Positions 25,877-33,859 of a DNA stretch of 64,000 bases are shown here, in pieces. Position 1 is the first letter of the stretch; the number at the start of each line of letters is the position of its first letter. The position numbers and the translations under genes are program-made. The notes under the pieces are model-generated. The model had not been told where the DNA came from and did not search any database. It was given only the letters and a program-made list of their open reading frames with translations. Source of the DNA: Chitinophagaceae bacterium (GTDB lineage Bacteria > Bacteroidota > Bacteroidia > Chitinophagales > Chitinophagaceae); NCBI GenBank assembly GCA_019638625.1, contig JAHBTK010000004.1, positions 62,001 through 126,000 on the forward strand, written 5' to 3'.

Positions 25877-28093
25877 CTATAAACGCCCGCCGATTCCCGG
25901 GGCATACGGGAACCTCAGGTTTTTGTAATATTCAAGGTCATGATCAGGCTTTTCCACGCCATCCGGTATCGGGCGTTTGGAAAAAGTCTGGAAATACAAC
26001 AGGCAGGCATTCCGCCACCACATGGCTTCTTTTTCCTGGATGTCCAGCAACATTTTCACCTGCTCAAATTGTTGCCTGTCCAGGTAAGGTTGCAGGGCAT
26101 TCCAGGTATCCTGCATCCAGCGTACGGTATCCACGCCCTGTTGGTAGCGAAAACAAAGTTCGTCCCACAATGTTCTGCCGCTTTTCATTGGATGCAACCA
26201 GGATACATGGTGAAACCACAACAGGTAGTCTTCTTCGCAGGTATTGACATCCTTCCATCTTGCCTGCACCTGCGGATAGTATTGTGCAATGGCGTTGCTT
26301 CCCGCAGCGGTCCTGTCGAACCCGATCCCTTTTTCATCTGCACGGTGGTAGTATACCGGGTTCCAGTCGGCTCTGCCGCCATTATCCACCCATGGGGCGG
26401 GTCCGTAATGATGACCGGTTCCCATAATATGATGCAGCCCCAACGGGGTCATATAGTTCACCACGGCTTCCCGGGAAGCCATCATTATTTTTTTTACGGC
26501 ATCCACAAAATCCGGCTGGTTGCTGAAAGTTTGCCGTATCCATTCCTCCGCTATTTCTTCAGAGGTCAACTGATCGTTCCAGGCCAACCGTCCAAATGCA
26601 TACCAATTTGCCTGTCCGAACGGATGACCAGTCCAGTTTCTCTCGTTACCGATATTGGCAACACCGGCCGTACCGGAGATTTTGTGCTGAAACAAAGATC
26701 CGTCAATTACCCGGGCAACGGTAGAGCCTTCTCCCTTTGCCCAGGTATCCGCGTCCAGCACTTCTTTGAACAGGGGCGCTTCATATACCAGGTGTGTCGC
26801 CTGTCCAAGATACTCCAGCGTCATTTGAAACTCCATCGTCAATGGCGTTTGAGGGGTTGCGCCAAACAAAGGAGAGAATGGTTCACGTGGTTGAAAATCT
26901 ATAGGTCCGTTCTTCACCTGTATCAACACATTGCTCCTGAACTGTCCGTCAAATGGTTTGAACTCGGCATAAGCCTGTTTAAACCGGTCTGCCGCGGCAA
27001 TGCTTTCGCCGGCAGCCTCTTTTTTCCCTTCTTCAAAATGTTCATCCTTTTTCTGCACACGCACATCATATACAAATGCCCGCCAGATCACAATACCGGC
27101 ATACGGCTCCAGCGCTTCAGCAAACATATTGGCTCCCTCCACATGAGACCTTCCATAGGTTTGCGGCCCCGGCTGCCCTTCTGAATTCGCTTTTACCAGG
27201 AAGCCGCCAAAGTCCGGTATGTAAGAATATATTTCCTTACATTTTTCCTTCCACCAGTTTTGTACCTCAGGCTCCAATGGGTCCGCCGTGGTAAGACCGC
27301 CTATTTCCACAGGCGCGCTGAACCTGGCCGTGAGATAAACCCTGATACCATAAGGGCGAAAAACATCGGCTAATGCCTTTGCCTTGATCAAATATTCCTT
27401 TGTGAGCGACTGCGCATTGGCATTTACGTTAGTAAGTACCGTTCCGTTGATGCCTATGGAGGCATTTGCCCGGGCATAGTCGATATACCTTTTATCAATA
27501 TAATCCGGGAGCGTATGCCAGTTCCAGATAGAAGCGCCGGCATATCCCCGTTCAACCGTACGGTTCAGGTTGTCCCAATGGTTCAGCATCCGGCGTTGTA
27601 CCGAGGGAACAGTTTTTATATTCAGCGCCTGAACCGGCTGCTGTGTCTGCAGTAGTTTCAGGAAGGAATATACTCCGTATAATACCCCGATATCGTTTTG
27701 GGCGGCAATCACAATGATATTCTTTCCGCCTGCTGTAGTGGTATAAATAGCATACCCTTCTTCTCCCAATGCTAAATTCCGTTCTTCTAAAAACTGCCGG
27801 ACAAATAATGATGAAGCCGGCGTGCCCGCTACAATACTCTTTCCTTTTATTTTTTCAACAACCGGTATATTCCTGTCCAGTAATGTTCGCAGGTTATCCT
27901 GCAGTTCGTTGCGGGCAATCGACAATGTTGCGGATGATCCTGGCAAAACAATACTCCCAATATGGTTCCTGTAACTTTTTAATACAGCAGGATCACTGAT
28001 CTTATCGTATCTCAGCCATAGCCTGTACCCGTCTTCAGCCAGTACGCTGATACATAACAACAAAACAATGACCGTTACAATGTTTTTTTTCAT
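25877..28093 (-). CDS. GH67 alpha-glucuronidase
   Basis: 738 residues from the ATG at 28093, with a signal peptide ending near ISVLAE, so periplasmic. GH67 enzymes remove (4-O-methyl-)glucuronic acid from the non-reducing end of xylo-oligosaccharides produced by GH10. Signature segments are present: RRMLNHWDNLNRTVERGYAG, the catalytic region GFLVKANSEGQPGPQTYGR, and the C-terminal block HHYGPAPW with WNPVYYHRAD. The gene starts 25 bases after the lacI stop, strongly implying co-transcription with its regulator. This gene is what makes the locus a glucuronoxylan rather than arabinoxylan system. Confidence 0.95.
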   Translation of the reverse strand: MKKNIVTVIVLLLCISVLAEDGYRLWLRYDKISDPAVLKSYRNHIGSIVLPGSSATLSIARNELQDNLRTLLDRNIPVVEKIKGKSIVAGTPASSLFVRQFLEERNLALGEEGYAIYTTTAGGKNIIVIAAQNDIGVLYGVYSFLKLLQTQQPVQALNIKTVPSVQRRMLNHWDNLNRTVERGYAGASIWNWHTLPDYIDKRYIDYARANASIGINGTVLTNVNANAQSLTKEYLIKAKALADVFRPYGIRVYLTARFSAPVEIGGLTTADPLEPEVQNWWKEKCKEIYSYIPDFGGFLVKANSEGQPGPQTYGRSHVEGANMFAEALEPYAGIVIWRAFVYDVRVQKKDEHFEEGKKEAAGESIAAADRFKQAYAEFKPFDGQFRSNVLIQVKNGPIDFQPREPFSPLFGATPQTPLTMEFQMTLEYLGQATHLVYEAPLFKEVLDADTWAKGEGSTVARVIDGSLFQHKISGTAGVANIGNERNWTGHPFGQANWYAFGRLAWNDQLTSEEIAEEWIRQTFSNQPDFVDAVKKIMMASREAVVNYMTPLGLHHIMGTGHHYGPAPWVDNGGRADWNPVYYHRADEKGIGFDRTAAGSNAIAQYYPQVQARWKDVNTCEEDYLLWFHHVSWLHPMKSGRTLWDELCFRYQQGVDTVRWMQDTWNALQPYLDRQQFEQVKMLLDIQEKEAMWWRNACLLYFQTFSKRPIPDGVEKPDHDLEYYKNLRFPYAPGIGGRL

Positions 28094-28118
28094 GACATGC
28101 AATTTTTATCTGCCTCAA

Positions 28119-29153
28119 TTACCGTCCCACTCCTTTCTTTAGCGACGACCTTCTCACAATCAGTCCGGAGTTGATAATAATGGTACTGATATTAGAGATG
28201 TTACTGCTTCCATTCAGATGATCTATCAATGTCCTGGCTGCCACTTCCCCCATTTCTTCACCGGGATAATTAATAGTGGTCAGCGCCGGTTCAATCAAAT
28301 GTCCGATCGCGTCGTTGTTGAAGCCTACGACGGCAATATCCTCCGGTATGCGGATATTATGTGTTTTCAGGGTAAGCATACATGCCGCCGCCACAAAATC
28401 GTTGGTAATAAAAATACCGTCCGGTCTTGGTTGCATAGCCAGTATCTGTTCCGCAGACACAATCCCGGCTTTTTCACTTAAATCATTTACGATCAGCAGG
28501 CTTTCATCGTACGTTATTCCATAGTCTTCCAGGGCACTCCTGTACCCGCTGAAACGTTCAGCGTACACATTACGCACCAGGCTGGACGTAACATGCGCAA
28601 TCCGCCTGCAGCCCTGTTCAATCAGGTGCCGGGCAGCCTGATACCCGCTTTTGTGGTTATCTATTATTACGGCCGAGTAATCACTGTTTCTTTCCACGCG
28701 ATCGAAAAATATCACCGGAACGCTTTTTTCCGTAAAGGGGCGGAAATGATCCATTTTACGGGTGTCGAAGGAGAGGGATGCGATCAACCCGTCTACCCTT
28801 TTATGAAAAAGATTATTGGCATTCGCAACCTCTTTATCATAACTCTCGGAAGAGTGCGCAATGATCAGGTCATAACCTGCTGCAGTGGCTATTTTCTCTA
28901 CACCCGCCAAAACAGAGTTGATAAAACTACTCTGCAACTCATGCACCATAAAGCCAATGGTATTCGTCTTCTGACTCCGGAGATTTCTTGCAAAATGGTT
29001 GGATCTGTACCCCATCTTTTCTGCCAGCTCAAAAATCCTTTTCCGTGTTTTTTTGCTTACCAGGGGATCATCCTTTAAAGCACGGCTGATAGTTGCCGTA
29101 GAAAGCTTTAATTCATTTGCGAGATCATAAATGGTAATCTCCCTGACTTTCAT
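28119..29153 (-). CDS. LacI family transcriptional regulator 1 (first gene of the xylan operon)
   Basis: 344 residues. The N-terminal helix-turn-helix (IYDLANELKLSTATISRALKDDPLVS) and hinge are followed by a periplasmic-binding-protein-like sensor domain (about residues 62-340). It would respond to a xylan-derived sugar, probably in the cytoplasm. It is nearly the twin of the next regulator upstream (same core motifs such as IAHSSESY and KRVDGLIASLSFDT), indicating tandem duplication. A LacI-type operator overlaps its own promoter, so autoregulation of the whole eight-gene operon is likely. LacI control of a SusCD locus is less usual than hybrid two-component control. Confidence 0.9.
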   Translation of the reverse strand: MKVREITIYDLANELKLSTATISRALKDDPLVSKKTRKRIFELAEKMGYRSNHFARNLRSQKTNTIGFMVHELQSSFINSVLAGVEKIATAAGYDLIIAHSSESYDKEVANANNLFHKRVDGLIASLSFDTRKMDHFRPFTEKSVPVIFFDRVERNSDYSAVIIDNHKSGYQAARHLIEQGCRRIAHVTSSLVRNVYAERFSGYRSALEDYGITYDESLLIVNDLSEKAGIVSAEQILAMQPRPDGIFITNDFVAAACMLTLKTHNIRIPEDIAVVGFNNDAIGHLIEPALTTINYPGEEMGEVAARTLIDHLNGSSNISNISTIIINSGLIVRRSSLKKGVGR

Positions 29154-29172
29154 TGCCGATGGTAAATTTGGT

Positions 29173-29203
29173 CAAATTTAATTTTTTATACAATCGGTTG
29201 CAA
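29173..29203 (-). promoter_or_regulatory. Promoter of the lacI1-xylan operon with overlapping LacI operator
   Basis: Minus strand: TTG (29201-29203), 20-base spacer, TAAATTTG (29173-29180), an exact fit to the Bacteroidota promoter. A LacI-type palindrome TACAATCGGTTGCA (29189-29202) fits TGNAANCGNTTNCA with one mismatch and overlaps the -33 element and spacer. Transcription would start about 14 bases before the lacI1 ATG. Confidence 0.7.
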
Positions 29204-29310
29204 TTTATTTTTCCTGTTATACCTGAAATCTCCCGAGGGTAGTACCGGTTTATTATCCAACCACAGGACGTCGTCGGCATTCCGGATAAGAACAAAATAT
29301 TCCTGGTCTG

Positions 29311-30333
29311 TTATTTCTTCACAGAGGATTTTCTTATAACAAGACTTGAGTTGAGAACAATCGACTGTATCTTCTTTACATTGCTCCCTCCTGAAAGATG
29401 ATCTATCAGGGTTTTTGCAGCCACTTCTCCTATTTCTCTTCCCGGGTAATTTATAGTCGTCAGTTCAGGGTCTACCAGCCTGCCTATGATATCATTATTA
29501 AACCCCACCACTGCCAGATCCTTCGGTATGGCAACGCCAAGCTCTTTAAGCGTTTTCATAAAAATGGCCGCGACAAAATCATTTGTTATAAAAGCTCCAT
29601 CAGGCATCGGTTTCATTTTCGCGACCTGTTGCGCCGCCCCTATTGCCGCTTCTTCACTCAGATCATTTATAATTAATAAACGCTCGTTAAAGCCGATCTT
29701 GTTATCCTTCAGGGCATTCCGATATCCTCGGTAACGCTCAGAGTACACATTCCTGGTAAGGCTGGAAGTTACATGGGCAATCCTTCTGCATCCCTGCTCT
29801 ACCAGGTGCTGCGTTGCGTCGTAGCCGCTTTTATAGTTATCAATAATAACCGTAGGACTATCCCCCGTCACTATCACCCGGTCGAAAAAGACAACCGGCA
29901 CTCCCTTGTCAATAAACGGACGAAAATGGGCGGTATCTTTGGTATCAAAGGAAAGAGAAGCAATCAACCCGTCTACCCGCTTATAAAAAAGACTGCTGGC
30001 ATTGGCTACTTCCTTGGCATAACTCTCGGAAGAATGAGCAATGATCAGGTCATACCCGGCTTCGGTAGTGACACTCTCTACACCACTCAAAACTGAATTA
30101 ATAAAGTTGCTGTTGAGTTTGGGTACCATAAAACCGATCGTATTTGTTTTTCCTTTCCTCAGGTCCCTCGCAAAACGATTAGGACGGTATCCCATTTTCT
30201 CTGCCAGCTCAAATATTTTTTTCTTTGTTTTCTTGCTTACGACCGGGTCGTCTTTAAGCGCCCGGCTTACAGTGGCGCTTGATATATTAAGCCGGTCGGC
30301 TATATCGTAAATAGTAACCTCCTTTACCTTCAT
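29311..30333 (-). CDS. LacI family transcriptional regulator 2
   Basis: 340 residues from the ATG at 30333 (the frame also opens one codon earlier at TTG). The helix-turn-helix IYDIADRLNISSATVSRALKDDPVVS and the sensor domain parallel regulator 1 throughout; the recognition helices differ by only one or two residues, so both probably bind the same operators. It is divergent from susC and separated from lacI1 by 157 bases containing the lacI1 operator. The sensor domains have diverged more than the DNA-binding domains, which may allow response to two inducers. Confidence 0.9.
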   Translation of the reverse strand: MKVKEVTIYDIADRLNISSATVSRALKDDPVVSKKTKKKIFELAEKMGYRPNRFARDLRKGKTNTIGFMVPKLNSNFINSVLSGVESVTTEAGYDLIIAHSSESYAKEVANASSLFYKRVDGLIASLSFDTKDTAHFRPFIDKGVPVVFFDRVIVTGDSPTVIIDNYKSGYDATQHLVEQGCRRIAHVTSSLTRNVYSERYRGYRNALKDNKIGFNERLLIINDLSEEAAIGAAQQVAKMKPMPDGAFITNDFVAAIFMKTLKELGVAIPKDLAVVGFNNDIIGRLVDPELTTINYPGREIGEVAAKTLIDHLSGGSNVKKIQSIVLNSSLVIRKSSVKK

Positions 30334-30349
30334 CAACTAACCGGATTTA

Positions 30350-30383
30350 AAAATTTAAAAAAAATTATGTAATCGGTTGCAAA
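30350..30383 (-). promoter_or_regulatory. Possible lacI2 promoter
   Basis: Minus strand: TTTG (30380-30383), 22-base spacer and TAAATTTT (30350-30357, one mismatch to TAnnTTTG). The -33 element lies inside the operator described next. Weaker than the divergent susC promoter. Confidence 0.4.
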
Positions 30384-30406
30384 TTTAAAAAAACTTATTA
30401 CATTTG
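30368..30406 (+). promoter_or_regulatory. susC promoter with overlapping LacI operator
   Basis: TTG (30377-30379), a 19-base spacer and TACATTTG (30399-30406) form a good Bacteroidota promoter aimed at susC. The palindrome TGTAATCGGTTGCA (30368-30381) is an exact fit to the LacI-family consensus TGNAANCGNTTNCA and covers the -33 element, so bound repressor would block RNA polymerase. It shares the core AATCGGTTGCA with the lacI1 operator. Confidence 0.75.
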
Positions 30407-30412
30407 GATACT

Positions 30413-30732
30413 CAAAGTAATATTAAGGTATTTCTAACGATCATTAACCAGCTCATACTCTTCATGTGCCATATGAGGAAAGAGGACTGGTATATTGTAC
30501 CGCGCCCAATCAGCATTCTTCTTTTTCCCATATTTTTTGTATTTCCGGCTGAAAAGCTACGGATCATTATTTTTTGATCGCATTCCGGCAGGATAGCGGC
30601 TCAAAATGTTCCGGTTGGCTTTTGGCTGCAATTGAATCAAACACATCGGCTCAGGTAAAAGACCTGCTTGCCTGAACCTGTAGATTAATATTCGTTTTGG
30701 ACTAAATTTTTAAATCATAAAACCCAGTTATT
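30413..30732 (+). other. Long untranslated leader of susC
   Basis: If transcription starts just after the promoter at 30399-30406, susC has a leader of about 320 nt with no convincing gene. It contains a small hairpin CAGGT-AAAAG-ACCTG (30652-30666) and a T-rich tract near 30520-30545. Such leaders in Bacteroides loci can be targets of antisense or trans-acting small RNAs; nothing here proves that. Confidence 0.4.
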
Positions 30733-33700
30733 ATGCAAATTTCAGTTTCCCGACAATCCAGGGGAGTTACCAAACTGCTGCTGAAAAAGGAATTGCTCTA
30801 TTTAATACTTGCAATATGCCTCAGCCCCATATGCAGTTATGCTCAAACTAATATTACGGTAAAAGGGCTGATTACGGGAGATGACGGTTCGCCGGTAGCC
30901 AATGCGACGATTGCCGTAAAAGGAAGGCCCGGTGGAGCAGCGGCCGACAACGAAGGGCGTTTCGAAATAACCGCGCCGTCTAACGGAACATTGGTTATCT
31001 CTGCTGTTAATTTCGAAACACAGGAGATTGACATCAACAACAGGCAAACCATTAATGTTACCCTCGTTAATGTAAGTACCATTCAGGAAGAGATTGTGGT
31101 GGTAGGCTATGGCACGCAAAGAAAAGAAGCAATTACAGGCTCTGTTGCTTCTATAAGTGGAAATATGATGCGTGAGGTGCCGGCGCCCAATATTGCGCAG
31201 GGCTTGCAAGGGCGTTTACCCGGTGTAGAGATGACACAAAACTCCACCCGTCCCGGGGCTACCATGCAGGTCCGCATCCGTGGCGCCAGGTCGCTAACAG
31301 CCAGCAACGACCCCCTCGTAGTCCTGGACGGAATACCTTTTGCCGGCTCGATAGCCGATATCAATCCCAATGACATCAAAAGTATTGATATCCTGAAAGA
31401 CGCCTCTGCCACCGCCATTTACGGATCACGCGGCGCTAACGGCGTTATTCTCGTTACCACCAACAAGGGACTGAAGGACCGGAAACCGGCTATATCCTAC
31501 AACTCATACGTTGGCAGCCAGAAGGTTTTTGCCAAATACCCTATGATGAATGGCCCGGAATTCGTTGCGCTGCGGGCGGAAAGAGGTCAATATAGTAACG
31601 GAACAGATGAATCGGATGAAATAAATACAGACTGGCAGGACCTGTTATTCAGAGACGGGCTTGTAACGGACCATAACATAAGCCTCTCCGGGGGTACCGA
31701 TCACCAGGGCAGCTACAATTTCGGGCTGGGCTATCACCACAACCAGGGTGTAATCCCCACACAACTATACAAACGCTATTCCATCCGGGGATCGCTGGAT
31801 CAGCCGGTCGGAAAATATTTCCGTGTAGGATTTACTTCCTATAGCAACTATAATGAAAGCCACGGGAACCAGGTGGGTTTATACAACACCTTAAGCATGT
31901 CGCCCATTGCCAGCCCGTATAACCCCGATGGTACTTTGAAGAGGTCTATACAAATGGCAGATAATATAGATAACCAGTTCATACTTACCAGGGATATAGT
32001 GGAAGGTCTCAGGGATAATAGCCAATGGGTGAACGAGACCCGTGGTTTTGCTTCTTATAATGCTGTTTATACCGAAATAAAAGCGCCGTTTCTAAATGGA
32101 CTGAAGTATAGGGTAAACCTCGGTCTGGATTACATCCAAACCAATAACGGAGCATATACCGGACCGGGCGTAAATAATGGCGCCAATCCCAATTCCATAT
32201 CATCCGCTTCCGTTGATAACAGGCACACCTATCACTGGACGCTTGAAAACATACTCAGCTACGATAAAACTTTTGCAGGAAAGCATTCCGTGAATATAGT
32301 GGGTTTGTATTCTGCAGAACAAAACAAGTACAACAGAGCCAATATGTCGGCCCAGGATATACCTGCAGACGCTTTCCAGTTTTACAACCTGGGACATGCT
32401 GCCGGGCAGTTAATCATCAACCCTGCCAACCAGGACTACCAGTTGTGGGGCCTCCTGTCCTGGATGGGACGTGTAATATACTCCTATGATAACCGTTATA
32501 TGTTTTCCGCCACTTTACGCTCTGATGGTTCTTCAAGACTGGCGCCTGGACATAAATGGCATACTTATCCGGCCGTATCTGTGGGCTGGAACATTGCCAA
32601 TGAGTCCTTCATGGAGAGTGTTCCGGTTATCAACGAGTTAAAACTGCGTGCCGGATTCGGGCAAACTTCTAACCAGGCCATAGCTCCTTATGCCACACTG
32701 GGAAACCTGAGTACAAGGCCTTATAACTTCGGATCTACCGGATATTCCGTGGGGTATTATGTTACCGGGCTTCCCAATCCCGACCTGGGATGGGAGTATT
32801 CCAAAACATGGAACTTTGGTCTTGACTTCTCGATTCTTAACAACCGCCTGTCCGGTACCGTTGAGTATTATGTAACGAATACCGAAGATATTCTTTTGGG
32901 CCTTAACCTGCCTCAAACATCAGGAGTAGGCAGCATTACCTCCAACATCGGTACCACCCAGAACAAAGGGTTTGAGTTCAGCCTGAACGGAAGGATCATT
33001 GACAACAAAAATGGGTGGTCATGGGATGCAGGCGTTAACTTCTATGCCAACCGTAATAAATTAACATCGCTTGCTTCCGGGCAAACCCGGGATGAGGGGA
33101 ACTGGTGGTTTGTAGGGCATAATATCAATGCCATTTTCGACTACCAGAAAATCGGTTTATGGCAAAGTCATGACAGCCATCGTGACATTCTTGAACCAGG
33201 CGGGGCAGATGGCATGATTAAAGTGCTGTATACAGGCGATTATAATGCGGATGGCACCCCGGTCAGAGCCATTGGACCTGACGACAGGCAGGTGATGAAC
33301 GTAGACCCTGATTGGCAGGGAGGTTTTAATACCCGCGTATCGTATAAAGGGTTTGACCTGGGCATTGTAGGCTTTTTCAGGCATGGTGGCATTCTCCCCA
33401 GTAACATTCATGGTTCTCGCGGTTATCTTAATTTGCTTACAGGCCGTAGAAATAATATAAAAGTAGATTACTGGACACCCACTAATACTGAAGCCAAGTA
33501 TCCCAACCCTGCCGGTCCTATCAGTAATGATAACCCTAAATATGGAAGCACCCTCGGTTATTTTGACGCGTCCTTCCTGAAAATACGCACCATTACGCTG
33601 GGATATGATTTCAGCCGGAGCCTGCTCAAAAAATCCGGTGTAAACTTGCGGGGATACGTAACTGCGCAAAATCCTTTTGTCATGTTTTCACCATTTCACA

Positions 33701-33849
33701 AGGAATCGGGTTTAGATCCTGAAACCAATTCTTTTGGAAATGAGAATGCGGCATCAAATGCCAGCGAAAACCTGAGACGTATTCTGACCGTGGGCTTTAA
33801 CACCCCTGCAACCCGGAATTATATTATTGGTATTAATTTGACTTTTTAA
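30733..33849 (+). CDS. susC: SusC/RagA-family TonB-dependent outer-membrane transporter
   Basis: 1038 residues. Signal peptide ending near ICSYAQ; N-terminal carboxypeptidase-regulatory-like domain (about residues 42-120, GDDGSPVANATIAVKG); the SusC hallmark EEIVVVGYGTQ (about 119-129); plug domain with DPLVVLDGIPF and DASATAIYGSRGANGVILV; then the 22-strand barrel ending in the aromatic terminus IIGINLTF. It forms the channel that takes up xylo-oligosaccharides with the SusD lid encoded 10 bases downstream. Energy comes from TonB, encoded elsewhere. The substrate is inferred from the surrounding GH10, GH67 and GH43 genes. The symbol denotes the family role. Confidence 0.95.
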   Translation: MQISVSRQSRGVTKLLLKKELLYLILAICLSPICSYAQTNITVKGLITGDDGSPVANATIAVKGRPGGAAADNEGRFEITAPSNGTLVISAVNFETQEIDINNRQTINVTLVNVSTIQEEIVVVGYGTQRKEAITGSVASISGNMMREVPAPNIAQGLQGRLPGVEMTQNSTRPGATMQVRIRGARSLTASNDPLVVLDGIPFAGSIADINPNDIKSIDILKDASATAIYGSRGANGVILVTTNKGLKDRKPAISYNSYVGSQKVFAKYPMMNGPEFVALRAERGQYSNGTDESDEINTDWQDLLFRDGLVTDHNISLSGGTDHQGSYNFGLGYHHNQGVIPTQLYKRYSIRGSLDQPVGKYFRVGFTSYSNYNESHGNQVGLYNTLSMSPIASPYNPDGTLKRSIQMADNIDNQFILTRDIVEGLRDNSQWVNETRGFASYNAVYTEIKAPFLNGLKYRVNLGLDYIQTNNGAYTGPGVNNGANPNSISSASVDNRHTYHWTLENILSYDKTFAGKHSVNIVGLYSAEQNKYNRANMSAQDIPADAFQFYNLGHAAGQLIINPANQDYQLWGLLSWMGRVIYSYDNRYMFSATLRSDGSSRLAPGHKWHTYPAVSVGWNIANESFMESVPVINELKLRAGFGQTSNQAIAPYATLGNLSTRPYNFGSTGYSVGYYVTGLPNPDLGWEYSKTWNFGLDFSILNNRLSGTVEYYVTNTEDILLGLNLPQTSGVGSITSNIGTTQNKGFEFSLNGRIIDNKNGWSWDAGVNFYANRNKLTSLASGQTRDEGNWWFVGHNINAIFDYQKIGLWQSHDSHRDILEPGGADGMIKVLYTGDYNADGTPVRAIGPDDRQVMNVDPDWQGGFNTRVSYKGFDLGIVGFFRHGGILPSNIHGSRGYLNLLTGRRNNIKVDYWTPTNTEAKYPNPAGPISNDNPKYGSTLGYFDASFLKIRTITLGYDFSRSLLKKSGVNLRGYVTAQNPFVMFSPFHKESGLDPETNSFGNENAASNASENLRRILTVGFNTPATRNYIIGINLTF

Positions 33850-33859
33850 ACTTACGAAT

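Noticed and set aside
25940..27184. 414-codon plus-strand open frame antisense to the GH67 gene
   Set aside because: It lies wholly within a clearly real gene on the other strand and shows no family features; typical antisense shadow.
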